Positions 1 to 9,830 of a stretch of DNA of 40,442 nucleotides are shown piece by piece; position 1 is the first letter of the stretch; each line of letters opens with the position of its first letter. The notes below the pieces were generated by a model. It was not told where the DNA came from. It did not search any database and was given only the letters and a program-made list of their open reading frames with translations. The translations under genes and the position numbers were made by a program. This DNA comes from Lachnospiraceae bacterium (GTDB taxonomy: Bacteria; Bacillota; Clostridia; Lachnospirales; Lachnospiraceae), in assembly GCA_017540355.1 (NCBI GenBank), contig JAFYBE010000115.1:1-40442 (forward strand), given 5' to 3'.

Positions 1-1
1 G

Positions 2-412
2 GACGGTGCGCATATTGCTACGCTCATGCTTACGTTCTTATACAGATTTATGCCTGAACTTATAAGACAGGGCTATGTGTATCTGGCACAGCCTCCGTTA
101 TATAAGCTTGAGAAAAACAAAAAGACCTGGTATGCATATTCAGATGCCGAACTTGATAAGATCCTTACGGAAGTAGGAAGAGATCAGAATAATAAGATTC
201 AGAGATATAAGGGTCTTGGAGAGATGGATGCAGAACAGCTCTGGGAGACGACAATGGATCCTGAGAAGAGAATTCTGCTTAAGGTTAATATGGATGATGA
301 AGCAGAATCAGAGCTTGATCTTACCTTCACAACTTTAATGGGTGATAAAGTAGAACCCAGAAGAGAGTTTATCGAAGAGAACGCTAAATACGTAAAGAAT
401 CTTGATATTTAA
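2..412 (+). CDS. gyrB: DNA gyrase subunit B, C-terminal part (5' truncated by window edge)
   Basis: The reading frame is open from the first complete codon and begins with DGAHI, the end of the Toprim region of GyrB; the true start lies upstream of the window. About 136 residues are visible, including [10 protein letters not shown] and the ETTMDPE segment, the conserved GyrB tail that contacts GyrA and DNA. With GyrA it forms the A2B2 ATP-dependent supercoiling enzyme. gyrA follows after 59 bases in the same direction, the usual gyrB-gyrA order of Firmicutes. The tail motifs exclude most doubt; ParE is the only near alternative and the adjacent gyrA argues against it. Confidence 0.97.
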   Translation, partial: DGAHIATLMLTFLYRFMPELIRQGYVYLAQPPLYKLEKNKKTWYAYSDAELDKILTEVGRDQNNKIQRYKGLGEMDAEQLWETTMDPEKRILLKVNMDDEAESELDLTFTTLMGDKVEPRREFIEENAKYVKNLDI

Positions 413-428
413 ATATTTACAAAAATCG

Positions 429-445
429 CCGCGGCTTCGCCGCGG
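429..445 (+). promoter_or_regulatory. GC-rich stem-loop between gyrB and gyrA
   Basis: A perfect 7-bp stem (CCGCGGC with GCCGCGG) closes a TTC loop. No T-run follows, so it does not look like a full terminator. It sits 16 bases before the gyrA ribosome binding site and could tune read-through, RNA processing or stability within the gyrBA transcript. The structure is seen; the role is inferred. Confidence 0.5.
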
Positions 446-471
446 ACATAAACACCAATCGGAGGTTAACC

Positions 472-3027
472 GTGGATAACAACAACCAGTTAAATGATCA
501 GATCTTCGACCAAATAAAAAGTGTAGACCTGAAGAAGACAATGGAGAATTCCTACATCGATTATGCAATGAGCGTTATTGCATCAAGAGCTCTGCCGGAT
601 GTAAGAGACGGACTCAAGCCGGTGCAGAGAAGAGTTCTCTATTCCATGATAGAACTTAACAACGGACCTGATAAGCCGCATCGTAAGTGTGCACGTATCG
701 TTGGTGATACAATGGGTAAATATCACCCTCACGGTGATTCTTCTATATACGGTGCCTTAGTCAATATGGCACAGGACTGGAGTTTCAGATATCCATTGGT
801 AGACGGACACGGTAACTTCGGATCAGTGGACGGTGACGGTGCAGCTGCCATGCGATATACGGAAGCAAGACTTTCCAAGATCTCAATGGAGATGCTGGCA
901 GATATCAATAAGGACACGGTAGATTTTGTTCCCAACTTTGATGAGACTGAGAAGGAACCTGTAGTACTCCCCAGCAAATATCCCAATCTGCTGGTTAACG
1001 GTACAACCGGTATAGCAGTCGGCATGGCAACCAATATTCCTCCTCATAACTTAAGAGAAGTGGTATCGGCTGTTGCCAAGATAATCGACAATAAGATAGA
1101 AGAAGACAGGGATACGGATATAGAGGAAATCCTGCCTCTTGTTAAGGCTCCCGATTTTCCTACGGGAGGAATAATCTTAGGTACAAAGTCTTCAGAAGAA
1201 GCGTACAGAACAGGTCGTGCCAAGATTAAGGTCAGAGCCGTATGCAATATTGAGACTTTAGAGAACGGTAAGAATCAGATTGTAGTTACCGAACTTCCTT
1301 ATATGGTCAATAAGGCAAGACTTATAGAGAAGATTGCCGAACTTCATAAGGATAAGAGAATAGACGGAATTACGGACTTAAGAGACGAATCCGACAGAGA
1401 AGGAATGAGGATTGTAATAGAGTTACGTAAGGATGTCAATGCCAACGTTTTATTAAACAAATTATACAAGCACACTCAGCTTCAGGATACTTTCGGTGTT
1501 ATCATGCTTGCGCTTGTAGGCAATCAGCCTAAGGTTATGAGCCTTCTTGATATGCTTAAATACTATATTAAGCATCAGGAAGATGTAGTGACCAGACGTA
1601 CAAAGTATGATCTTAACAAGGCAGAAGAAAGAGATCATATATTACAGGGATTACTCATTGCGCTTGATAATATCGATGAAGTCATTAAGATCATGCGCAG
1701 CAGCAAGACCACACAGGAAGCCAAGGACAGATTGATCGAGCGTTTCGGTCTTACGGATACGCAGGCACAGGCTATTGCCGATATGCGTCTTCGTCAGTTA
1801 ACAGGTCTTGAATCTGAGAAGATAGAAGCGGAACATCAGGAATTACTTAAGAAAATAGAAGAACTCAAGGCAATTCTTGCCGATAAGAAAGTTCTTTTAG
1901 GTGTAATCAAGGAAGAGATGGCAGAGACTGCTGAAAAGTACGGAGACGACAGACGTACAAAGATCGGTTTTGATGACGAGGATATCTCAATAGAGGATAT
2001 GATTACCGATGAGAACGTTGTCATTGCAATGACCAACTTAGGTTACATCAAACGTATGACCATGGATAATTTCCATGTTCAGAACAGAGGCGGAAAGGGT
2101 ATCAAGGGAATGTCCACGATACAGGATGACTATATCGAGGATCTCCTTATGACCAATACTCATAATGATGTAATGTTCTATACCAATATGGGAAGAGTAT
2201 ACAGATTACGTGCTTATGAGATTCCCGAGGCGGGAAGAACGGCAAGAGGAACGGCAATAATCAACCTCTTACAGCTCAATCCCGAAGAGAAGATATCTGC
2301 AATGATACCGCTTACAAGTGTTGAGGAAGACAAAAATCTTCTGTTTATCACCAAGAAGGGTATAATCAAAAAGACATCAATACAGGAATTTGCCAATATC
2401 CGTAAAAATGGCCTGATCGCTATCAATATAGGCGAGGATGATGAGCTTATTGATGTTAAGACCACGGATAAGAACAACACGATATTCATCGTTACAAAGG
2501 ATGCGATGTGTATCCAGTTTAAGGAGACGGATGTACGTCGAACCGGACGTAATACCATGGGCGTCAAGGCCATAGAGCTTTCATCGGATGATGAAGTTGT
2601 AGGTATGCAGATAGATACTCAGGGCGATTCACTCTTACTTGTTACGGAGAACGGCATAGGTAAGAGAACGACTCTTGATAAGTTCAGATTGCAAAAAAGA
2701 GGCGGCAAGGGTCTTCGTTGTTACAAGATTACGGAGAAGACAGGCCGAATCGTCGGAGTCAAGGCTGTTAATGATGAACATGAGATTATGATGATAACGA
2801 CAGAGGGTATCATTATACAGATACGTATGTCGGATATCAGAGAGCTTGGCAGAATGACAACGGGAGTTAAGCTCATGAATCTTGAAGACGATGTCAAGAT
2901 TGCCAAGATTGCCAAGGTTCGTGATAAGGTTCAGGATGATAACGGCATTGAGATTGATCTTCCGGAATCTGAAGATGATGTTGAGGAAGACGAAGTCGAC
3001 GAAGCATTTGAGACAGGAAACGACTAA
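472..3027 (+). CDS. gyrA: DNA gyrase subunit A
   Basis: Full-length GyrA of 851 residues that cuts and rejoins DNA in the gyrase complex. The start is GTG, fixed by GGAGG at 461-465. The winged-helix region shows [13 protein letters not shown], and the active-site tyrosine is Tyr129 in [10 protein letters not shown]. The C-terminal DNA-wrapping beta-pinwheel carries two GyrA-box-like motifs, QNRGGKG and QKRGGKG, which favours GyrA over ParC. The tail is strongly acidic. At the position matching E. coli Asp87 there is Gly94, while the Ser83 equivalent is Ser90. The stop overlaps the start of the next gene by one base, so translation is probably coupled. Confidence 0.98.
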   Translation: MDNNNQLNDQIFDQIKSVDLKKTMENSYIDYAMSVIASRALPDVRDGLKPVQRRVLYSMIELNNGPDKPHRKCARIVGDTMGKYHPHGDSSIYGALVNMAQDWSFRYPLVDGHGNFGSVDGDGAAAMRYTEARLSKISMEMLADINKDTVDFVPNFDETEKEPVVLPSKYPNLLVNGTTGIAVGMATNIPPHNLREVVSAVAKIIDNKIEEDRDTDIEEILPLVKAPDFPTGGIILGTKSSEEAYRTGRAKIKVRAVCNIETLENGKNQIVVTELPYMVNKARLIEKIAELHKDKRIDGITDLRDESDREGMRIVIELRKDVNANVLLNKLYKHTQLQDTFGVIMLALVGNQPKVMSLLDMLKYYIKHQEDVVTRRTKYDLNKAEERDHILQGLLIALDNIDEVIKIMRSSKTTQEAKDRLIERFGLTDTQAQAIADMRLRQLTGLESEKIEAEHQELLKKIEELKAILADKKVLLGVIKEEMAETAEKYGDDRRTKIGFDDEDISIEDMITDENVVIAMTNLGYIKRMTMDNFHVQNRGGKGIKGMSTIQDDYIEDLLMTNTHNDVMFYTNMGRVYRLRAYEIPEAGRTARGTAIINLLQLNPEEKISAMIPLTSVEEDKNLLFITKKGIIKKTSIQEFANIRKNGLIAINIGEDDELIDVKTTDKNNTIFIVTKDAMCIQFKETDVRRTGRNTMGVKAIELSSDDEVVGMQIDTQGDSLLLVTENGIGKRTTLDKFRLQKRGGKGLRCYKITEKTGRIVGVKAVNDEHEIMMITTEGIIIQIRMSDIRELGRMTTGVKLMNLEDDVKIAKIAKVRDKVQDDNGIEIDLPESEDDVEEDEVDEAFETGND

Positions 3028-4451
3028 TGAGTAGAATGAACTGGAAAGACCTGTTATGTGAAGAACGTATACGTCAGTTTACAAAGAGTACAACATCTTC
3101 TGACGTACGCACGGAATTTGAAAAAGACTATCACAGAATCATCGGAAGCGCCGCTTTCAGAAGATTGCAGGATAAAACCCAGGTGTTTCCGCTTGATAAA
3201 AGTGATTATATAAGGACCAGACTGACACATTCCTTGGAGGTAAGTTCTTTTGCCAAATCTTTGGGACAGAGTGTCGGACAGAGAATGATTGACGGAAATG
3301 TCGATCCGGATTTCGGATACAGGCAAAAGGATGATATCTGCAATATTTTACAATGTGCAGGACTGATACATGATATAGGCAATCCGCCATTCGGCCACTA
3401 CGGTGAGGGTGTTATACAAAGCTATTTTAAGGACAATCTGCCCCTGCTTACATATAACGGCAAAAAGCTGACAGAAGTTCTAACGGATCAGCAACAGAAT
3501 GATTTTTATCATTTCGAAGGTAATACCCAGGCATTAAGAGTGGTAACCAAACTGCATTTCCTGGTTGATGAGCATGGAATGAATCTGACAAAGGCATTGC
3601 TCGGAACCATAATCAAGTATCCGGTATCGTCATTGGAGGTTAAGAAAAATCCCGGGGATATCAGATGTAAGAAGATGGGATATTTTTATGCCGACAGCGA
3701 TAATTTTGAAGACATTCAAAGGAGTACCGGAACGAACGGCAGAAGACATCCTCTTACCTACCTTTTGGAAGCAGCGGATGATATAGCATATAAGACTGCG
3801 GATATCGAAGATGCCATTAAAAAGGGCAAGCTTTCGATAAAAGTTTTAAAAGAAGAACTTGAACAGAGACTGGGGCCGGCGGGTAACGACAATTCTGTCG
3901 GAAGCAGGTTTGTGGAAGAACTGATCAGGAAATATGACAAGGCACTGGGCATCAACAGTATGCATCCGGATATGTATGCTATACAGAACTGGTCCGTTTA
4001 TGTTCAGGGAAAAGCATTGTATGCCGTTAGCGACAGTTTTATAGAGCATTATGACAAAATAATGGAAGGCGAATACAACAACGATCTCTTTGCGGGAACG
4101 GAAGTGGCACAGATAATGGATGCTCTCGGAGAGATAGCCTATAAGTATGTATTCTCATCAAGACCCATATATAAGCTGGAAATTGCGGCAGATACGATAT
4201 TTAATTTTCTTTTGGACAGACTCGTTAAGGCGGCAGTATATTATGACACGGATGTCAGAATGTCTGATCTTGACGTAAGACTTATGGATCTTGTATCCAG
4301 AGACTATAAGAAGATATACGAGATATACAGCAAAGACAGATCAGAAAACACAAGACTGTATTTGAGACTGTTGCTTATCACGGATTATATCTGCGGCATG
4401 ACGGACAGTTATGTAAAGAATCTTTATCAGGAATTAAACGGAATACAATAA
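3027..4451 (+). CDS. dgt: Deoxynucleoside triphosphate triphosphohydrolase (dGTPase family)
   Basis: A 474-residue HD-superfamily protein expected to hydrolyse dNTPs to deoxynucleosides and triphosphate, controlling dNTP pools. Family signs are FRRLQDKTQVFPL near residues 44-56, the metal-binding His68 in RTRLTHSLEV, the HD pair His115-Asp116 in GLIHDIGNPPFGH, and His124. The ATG overlaps the gyrA TAA (ATG at 3027-3029), a one-base overlap typical of coupled genes. The order gyrB-gyrA-dgt ties it to replication functions. Whether it prefers dGTP or acts on several dNTPs cannot be told from sequence. Confidence 0.93.
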   Translation: MSRMNWKDLLCEERIRQFTKSTTSSDVRTEFEKDYHRIIGSAAFRRLQDKTQVFPLDKSDYIRTRLTHSLEVSSFAKSLGQSVGQRMIDGNVDPDFGYRQKDDICNILQCAGLIHDIGNPPFGHYGEGVIQSYFKDNLPLLTYNGKKLTEVLTDQQQNDFYHFEGNTQALRVVTKLHFLVDEHGMNLTKALLGTIIKYPVSSLEVKKNPGDIRCKKMGYFYADSDNFEDIQRSTGTNGRRHPLTYLLEAADDIAYKTADIEDAIKKGKLSIKVLKEELEQRLGPAGNDNSVGSRFVEELIRKYDKALGINSMHPDMYAIQNWSVYVQGKALYAVSDSFIEHYDKIMEGEYNNDLFAGTEVAQIMDALGEIAYKYVFSSRPIYKLEIAADTIFNFLLDRLVKAAVYYDTDVRMSDLDVRLMDLVSRDYKKIYEIYSKDRSENTRLYLRLLLITDYICGMTDSYVKNLYQELNGIQ

Positions 4452-4484
4452 TAAAAATACAGTATAGAAAAGAGGTCTTATCAA

Positions 4485-5711
4485 ATGGAAGCGTACAGTA
4501 TACTCAAGGATTTGGCTATTATAGTAATAGCTGCCAAATTCTGCGGTTTGCTTGCGAGAAAATGTAAGGCACCACAGGTAGTAGGTCAGATTATTGCGGG
4601 TCTGATTATAGGTCCCTGTCTGTTGGGACTGGTGGAACAGACCGAGTTCATCGGCCATATGGCAGAGATAGGAGTAATACTCCTTATGTTTGAAGCCGGT
4701 CTGGAGACAGACTTAAAAGAATTGGTAAGAACAGGTCCCATTGCATTTTTGATTGCCTGTGCAGGTGTTTTTATACCGCTTGTCGGAGGTACTCTTCTTT
4801 ATATGGGCTTTTACGGTGTATCTCCCTGGGGAAGTGAAGAATTTTACAGGGCGATATTCATCGGTGTTATAATGACTGCCACCAGTGTAAGTATTACGGT
4901 ACAGGCATTAAGAGAACTGGGAAAGCTTCGAGGTAAGGTAGGTACCACAATACTTAATGCGGCCATTATAGATGATGTCATCGGTATAGTGGTCCTTACT
5001 TTTGTAATCGGATTTAAGAATCCTGACAACAAGCCGATTAAGGTAGTTATAAGTACGGTTCTTTTCTTTGTGTTTGCCGTAATAGTCGGATTCATCTCAT
5101 ACAAGATCTTTAAATGGATGGATAACAAATATCCGCACACGAGACGAATTCCGATAGCGGGACTGGCATACTGTCTGGCCTTAAGTTATATAGCCGAAAG
5201 ATATTTCGGTATAGCTGATATCACAGGTGCATATGTGGCGGGAATAATCCTATGTTCTATAAAAGATTCGGATTATATTGCCCGAAAGATGGATGTTAAT
5301 TCCTATATGCTCTTTGGTCCGGTATTCTTTGTCAGCATAGGTTTAAAAACCGATATAAGCGGAATGACGGGTGAGCTGCTCCTATTCTCATTGGGCTTTG
5401 TACTTACAGCGTTATTATGCAAGATTATAGGATGCGGACTGATGGCCAAAGCCTGCCGGTTCAGTTTTTCTGACTCGCTTAAGATTGGTATAGGAATGAT
5501 GACAAGGGGAGAGGTTGCGCTGATTGTTTCTCAAAAGGGTCTGTCTGTCGGAATGATGGATAATGAATACTTTACTGCGGTAATCCTTTTGATCATAGTG
5601 TCATCCATTGCAACACCCATATTGCTTAAGTTGATTTATGCCAAGGAAGAACCCGGGGATGTAACAAGAGATAACGCGGCATTCCTGTACAAACAAGAGA
5701 AGGATGAATAA
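4485..5711 (+). CDS. Cation:proton antiporter, CPA2 (Kef/NapA-like) family
   Basis: A 408-residue integral membrane protein with about 12 hydrophobic segments. GQIIAGLIIGP near residue 34 is the typical first-helix motif of CPA2 exchangers, and NAAIIDDVIGI contains Asp163-Asp164, the double aspartate that marks electrogenic Na+/H+ antiporters such as NapA. There is no C-terminal TrkA/RCK domain, unlike KefB/KefC. It should exchange Na+ (or K+) for H+ across the cytoplasmic membrane. AGAGG lies a few bases before the ATG. Its 3' end overlaps the next gene by 8 bases. Confidence 0.9.
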   Translation: MEAYSILKDLAIIVIAAKFCGLLARKCKAPQVVGQIIAGLIIGPCLLGLVEQTEFIGHMAEIGVILLMFEAGLETDLKELVRTGPIAFLIACAGVFIPLVGGTLLYMGFYGVSPWGSEEFYRAIFIGVIMTATSVSITVQALRELGKLRGKVGTTILNAAIIDDVIGIVVLTFVIGFKNPDNKPIKVVISTVLFFVFAVIVGFISYKIFKWMDNKYPHTRRIPIAGLAYCLALSYIAERYFGIADITGAYVAGIILCSIKDSDYIARKMDVNSYMLFGPVFFVSIGLKTDISGMTGELLLFSLGFVLTALLCKIIGCGLMAKACRFSFSDSLKIGIGMMTRGEVALIVSQKGLSVGMMDNEYFTAVILLIIVSSIATPILLKLIYAKEEPGDVTRDNAAFLYKQEKDE

Positions 5712-6156
5712 AAATACATTAACCGAAGAAGAAAAGATGATCCGCAGAAAAAGGATCAAAAAAGCAAAACGTAAACGGGCGGTCGTCATTTGGATCCTGG
5801 TTCTGTGTCTTTTAACCGTATCGGCAGGAGCGGTCTATTTTGCGATGCTGTATAAGCAGACGCTTACAGATCTTGAAAAGACGCAGGCCGATATGGATAT
5901 GTTAAAAAGCGAGATGGAAGCCGGTTCTTATATCACCACGGAAGAAGCGGATGCTTTGCTTAACGAAGCGGTAGACAGTGCGGTCAACAGTGCCATAGAG
6001 CAGACGGGCTCGGATTATAAGAACAGGATCAGAGGTTATATGGAAGAGGGTAAAACCTTAACCATGCTTGAAAACCTTTTTCCTGACAATATTGTTGTTC
6101 CCGACATAAGCGGTTATAGATTTTTTGATATCAACAGCAATCTTAATTTAAGTTAA
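5704..6156 (+). CDS. N-terminal anchor and stalk fragment of GH25 muramidase
   Basis: A 150-residue open frame starting at ATG 5704, eight bases inside the antiporter gene, with GAGAAGG just upstream. It carries a Lys/Arg-rich tail (residues 11-25), one membrane helix, a stalk rich in Glu, Asp and Ala, and ends shortly after the segment DNIVVPDISGYRFFDIN. Alone it would be a membrane protein without an enzyme domain. It is best understood as the first half of the broken gene 5704-6846, because the next codons in the same frame lead directly into the catalytic domain. Confidence 0.7.
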   Translation: MNKNTLTEEEKMIRRKRIKKAKRKRAVVIWILVLCLLTVSAGAVYFAMLYKQTLTDLEKTQADMDMLKSEMEAGSYITTEEADALLNEAVDSAVNSAIEQTGSDYKNRIRGYMEEGKTLTMLENLFPDNIVVPDISGYRFFDINSNLNLS

Positions 6157-6258
6157 GTTGATTATTCCGCAATAGAGTATCCCGTCGAGAATGAAAAGAC
6201 CGGAAAATATGAGGGTGAAGCGACTTATTCCAAAGACGGCGTCGAGGCAAAAAAAGGC

Positions 6259-6846
6259 GTGGATGTATCAAGTTTCCAGGGAGATGTTGACTGGGAAAAG
6301 GTTAAAAACGACGGTGTCGAATATGCCTTCATAAGACTTGGATATCGCGGATATGAATCGGGAAAGATAGTTAACGACAGCAAATACGAAGATAACATCA
6401 CAGGATGTAATGATGTCGGCCTGGATTGCGGAGTGTATTTCTTTACGGAAGCACTAAATGAGAGCGAAGGCGTAGAAGAAGCTGAATTTGTTTTGGAATG
6501 CTTAGGAGAACACCATATTGAACTCCCGATAGTGCTTGATGTGGAACAATCCGCCAATGTAAATAAATCAAGGACTAAAAATCTGTCGGCCGAAGACAGA
6601 ACAAAGGCGGTCATAGCTTTCTGTGAAAGGATTAAACAGGCGGGATATACGCCCATGATATACGGCAATCTTAAAAGCATGCTTATAATGCTGGATTTTG
6701 AGCAGCTTGAGGAATATGATAAGTGGTTTGCATATTTTCACTATCCGTTAAGATTCCCGTACAAGCACAAGATCTGGCAGTATACCGCATCCGGCAAGGT
6801 GGACGGAATCAAGGGAGATGCGGATCTTAACCTCATGTTTTATTAA
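6259..6846 (+). CDS. GH25 (lysozyme-like) catalytic domain fragment
   Basis: A 195-residue open frame whose first possible start after the TAA is GTG 6259. It holds the whole GH25 barrel: DVSSFQGDVDW at the N-terminus, the DxE pair in PIVLDVEQS, then QAGYTPMIYGN and the closing GDADLNL. No ribosome binding site precedes GTG 6259 and the frame is open back to 6157, so independent translation is doubtful. Without the upstream half the product would lack any membrane anchor or signal peptide and would stay in the cytoplasm. murG begins 17 bases downstream. Confidence 0.7.
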   Translation: MDVSSFQGDVDWEKVKNDGVEYAFIRLGYRGYESGKIVNDSKYEDNITGCNDVGLDCGVYFFTEALNESEGVEEAEFVLECLGEHHIELPIVLDVEQSANVNKSRTKNLSAEDRTKAVIAFCERIKQAGYTPMIYGNLKSMLIMLDFEQLEEYDKWFAYFHYPLRFPYKHKIWQYTASGKVDGIKGDADLNLMFY

Positions 6847-6863
6847 ATAAAGCGGAGAATTAT

Positions 6864-7931
6864 ATGAAAAAGATAGTACTGACCGGCGGCGGTACAGCCG
6901 GACATGTGACGCCGAATATAGCGCTGATACCTACACTTAAAGAAAAGGGTTATGACATAACCTATATCGGATCGTATAACGGAATAGAAAAAAAACTCAT
7001 AGAAGACATAGGTATTCCATATTACGGAATAGCAACGGGAAAATTCAGAAGATATTTTGACCTTAAGAATTTTACCGATGTGTTCAATGTGCTTAAAGGA
7101 TATAAAGAAGCGGGCAGGATACTTAAAGATATTAATCCCGATGTGGTTTTTTCAAAGGGCGGATTTGTTGCGGTTCCGGTTGTAAGGGCTGCAGCACGCT
7201 TGGGCATTCCCTGTGTTATACACGAATCGGATATGACACCGGGACTGGCCAATAAGATCTGTATTCCCGTGGCTAAAAAGATATGCTGCAATTTCCCGGA
7301 GACACTGGAACATATGCCCGGCGGAAAAGCCGAACTGACGGGATCACCTATAAGAGCCGAGCTTACAAAAGGCAGCAGGGAAGAAGGACTTAAGTATACC
7401 GGAATGAACGGAAACAAACCGATTCTTATGATTATAGGCGGTTCTCAGGGCGCTCAGAGTGTCAATGAAACCGTCAGGGAGTCTCTTCCGAAGCTCAAAG
7501 AAGTATTTGATATTGTCCATTTATGCGGTAAGGATAAAGTGGACAACATGATGCTTGGAATAGACGGATACAAGCAGTATGAATATATCAATGAAGAGCT
7601 TAAGGATATATTCGCAATGGCGGATATAGTTATATCAAGAGCCGGGGCAAATGCGATATGTGAGATACTTGAACTTCGTAAGCCCAATGTATTGATTCCT
7701 CTTTCTGCAGGCAGCAGGGGAGATCAGGTACTTAATGCGGAATCTTTTGAGGCAAGCGGTTTTTCGGAAGTCATAAGAGAAGACGCTTTGGATCCCTCAA
7801 TGTTAATCGAGACCGTTATGAAAGTATACAATAACAGAGAGAAATACATAGCGGCCATGAGTGAAAGAATGGAACTTAATCCGATAGAAAAGATCGTTAA
7901 CATATTGGAAGAAGTTAAAAAGGAGAAGTAA
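6864..7931 (+). CDS. murG: UDP-GlcNAc:lipid I N-acetylglucosaminyltransferase MurG
   Basis: A GT28 glycosyltransferase of 355 residues, the normal MurG length, that adds GlcNAc to lipid I to make lipid II on the inner face of the membrane. Motifs include GGGTAGHVTPN at residues 8-18, SKGGFVAVP, HESDMTPGLAN, GSPIR and, in the C-terminal UDP-binding domain, GGSQGAQSVN and SRAGANAICE. The start is ATG with GCGGAG upstream. It does not sit among mur/fts cell-division genes here but follows a muramidase gene, so it may be the only copy, relocated, or a second copy. Confidence 0.95.
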   Translation: MKKIVLTGGGTAGHVTPNIALIPTLKEKGYDITYIGSYNGIEKKLIEDIGIPYYGIATGKFRRYFDLKNFTDVFNVLKGYKEAGRILKDINPDVVFSKGGFVAVPVVRAAARLGIPCVIHESDMTPGLANKICIPVAKKICCNFPETLEHMPGGKAELTGSPIRAELTKGSREEGLKYTGMNGNKPILMIIGGSQGAQSVNETVRESLPKLKEVFDIVHLCGKDKVDNMMLGIDGYKQYEYINEELKDIFAMADIVISRAGANAICEILELRKPNVLIPLSAGSRGDQVLNAESFEASGFSEVIREDALDPSMLIETVMKVYNNREKYIAAMSERMELNPIEKIVNILEEVKKEK

Positions 7932-7943
7932 AAAGGAGAAACT

Positions 7944-9752
7944 ATGGACAACATTTATGTACCCAGACCGGGAAGCAATGTTTCGACAGGTGATGCCACA
8001 GAACAGACCGTGGGGGGCGGGATGTCTTCTGAGAATATGACACAGGCGTCACACAGAACGGTCGGAACCGCCAAGAAGAAAGAGAAGGTCGAGAAGATTT
8101 CAAAGTTCGGTTTGTATACTTTGATCTATTCGGTCTTTACGGCGTTCTGTCTGTACAAGAATGCCAGGGGAATAACATTCCCCTTCTATGCACTTTCAAC
8201 GATAGTGTATTTCGATTTCTGTCTTAAGAAGATGGAAGCCAAATGGACCAAGAAGGATATGCTGTATCCGATTGCAATAATACTTTTGGGAATAAGCGTA
8301 TTTTTGACAGACGATAAGCAGATGACAGGACTTGCGAAATGGACCATCTTTATTCTGATAGGAATATACAGTCTGCATGTTCTTTATGATGAGACGGAAT
8401 GGAAGTTCATGAGATATATTCAGGCACTCGTTCAGTTGATCGGCGGAAGCGTCGAGAACATCGTGTCGGCGTATACGGAGTCTTTCACTTTTTTCCAGGG
8501 CTTAAAGAAAGTGAAGTATGATGAAGAAGGTAATCCCATACCGCGTAAGAACAATAAGCTTGTGTATGTCGGCATAGGAATACTCGTATCGATTCCGCTG
8601 GTTGCTTTTATCCTTATGCTTTTATGTAAGGCGGATGCAGTATTTAAAGAAGCGGTTGACAGGGTTATAGAACTGATAGACCTTGAGAATATCATCGGTG
8701 TTCTTATTACCATTCTACTTACTTTTACTCTTGCTTATGCGTTCATCAGATATTTGGATGAGAAGAGTATCAAGATAGAAGACAAGGATCATCATGTGTA
8801 TGAACCGGTCCTGGCTATTACCGTAACATCGATTATATCCGTAATATACCTTTTATTCTGCGGAGTACAGGTTGTATATCTTACATTCGGTAACGATCTT
8901 AAGCTTCCCGAAGGCTACACTTATGCGGAATATGCGCACGAAGGTTTCTACGAGCTTATGACGGTTTGTATTATCAACCTGATTATTGTGCTTGTGGCTT
9001 CATATTTCTTCGGTGAGCATAAGGCACTTAAAGTGATACTCACGATAATCTGCGCATGTACATATATAATGCTGGCATCGAGTGCATACAGAATGTATCT
9101 GTACGTAAGCGAATATGACTTCACCAAATTAAGAGTATTTGTTCTGTACGGACTCTTTGTTCTGGCCATACTTTTAGTCGGTGTAATCATATATGTCTAC
9201 AAGGAGAGTTTCCCTTTATTCAGATATGGGATTGCGATTTTATCCGTAGCGATAATCATCCTTGTATATTCTCATCCGGCTGCACTAATAGCAAAATACA
9301 ATATCAGCCAGATGACCGAAAGACACAGAACGATTGATCTTAAATATTTAAGAGATCTCGGTACGGATGCAGCACCTGTAATACTTGAGAACTTTGACGA
9401 ACTGTTTGAGTATGAACTTGCTCACACTGACGGCGGAATCAACGGAGAGTATTCGACCAAGTACAATAAGTCTTACGACTATGACTATGAGAATACTACA
9501 ATGTACAGATACTACATGGAGAACTTCACGGAAGAGAAGGATGATGATGACTGGAGAATCCACAGAGCGGATCCGGAAGACTATGATTCTCCGATCTTTG
9601 ATATGAGCTTCCGTTCGTTTAATCTTTCCAAGTTCTTTGCCCAGAGAGCCAATAAGGCAACAGACGGCAAGTATGACGAAGACGGAGAATACTGGGAAGA
9701 GATGATCGAGAATTATTTTTGCAGCGGTAAATACGGCGGCGAATCAATCTAG
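7944..9752 (+). CDS. DUF4173-like polytopic membrane protein
   Basis: A 602-residue protein with a hydrophilic N-terminus (about residues 1-50), roughly ten or more membrane helices between residues 55 and 450, and a soluble acidic, Tyr-rich C-terminal tail of about 140 residues. The stretch YAEYAHEGFYELMTVCIINL followed by SSAYRMYLYVSEYDFTKLRVF resembles the core of the DUF4173/DUF4153 families, whose function is unknown. AAAAGGAG lies just before the ATG, 12 bases after murG, suggesting one operon. The family assignment is from motif memory, not from a search. Confidence 0.75.
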   Translation: MDNIYVPRPGSNVSTGDATEQTVGGGMSSENMTQASHRTVGTAKKKEKVEKISKFGLYTLIYSVFTAFCLYKNARGITFPFYALSTIVYFDFCLKKMEAKWTKKDMLYPIAIILLGISVFLTDDKQMTGLAKWTIFILIGIYSLHVLYDETEWKFMRYIQALVQLIGGSVENIVSAYTESFTFFQGLKKVKYDEEGNPIPRKNNKLVYVGIGILVSIPLVAFILMLLCKADAVFKEAVDRVIELIDLENIIGVLITILLTFTLAYAFIRYLDEKSIKIEDKDHHVYEPVLAITVTSIISVIYLLFCGVQVVYLTFGNDLKLPEGYTYAEYAHEGFYELMTVCIINLIIVLVASYFFGEHKALKVILTIICACTYIMLASSAYRMYLYVSEYDFTKLRVFVLYGLFVLAILLVGVIIYVYKESFPLFRYGIAILSVAIIILVYSHPAALIAKYNISQMTERHRTIDLKYLRDLGTDAAPVILENFDELFEYELAHTDGGINGEYSTKYNKSYDYDYENTTMYRYYMENFTEEKDDDDWRIHRADPEDYDSPIFDMSFRSFNLSKFFAQRANKATDGKYDEDGEYWEEMIENYFCSGKYGGESI

Positions 9753-9830
9753 AGTGTGGTATTAAAAAATTATCTGTGTTAATATTACTAAGTAGCGGAA
9801 TTATTGACATTTCGGAATGGAGACAGACTT

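Larger units (their letters stand above)
5704..6846 (+). pseudogene. Membrane-anchored GH25 muramidase interrupted by one in-frame TAA
   Basis: Reading from 5704 to 6846 in one frame gives a 379-residue protein broken only by TAA at 6154-6156 (codon 151). The N-terminal part has a basic cytoplasmic tail, one membrane helix near residues 27-50 and a coiled-coil stalk. The sequence continues in the same frame after the stop with a linker and a complete glycoside hydrolase 25 domain (GVDVSSFQG, LDVEQ). This is the layout of an anchored lysozyme-like enzyme cleaving the MurNAc-GlcNAc bond. The cause may be a recent nonsense mutation, a sequencing error or, less likely, read-through. The two open halves are listed separately. 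Confidence 0.8.

Noticed and set aside
429..445. Terminator between gyrB and gyrA
   Set aside because: The stem is strong, but no T-run follows and the two genes are normally co-transcribed.
6141..6165. Tandem AAGTT duplication as the cause of the stop in the GH25 gene
   Set aside because: A five-base duplication would shift the frame, yet both sides read correctly in one frame, so a single-base change is more likely.
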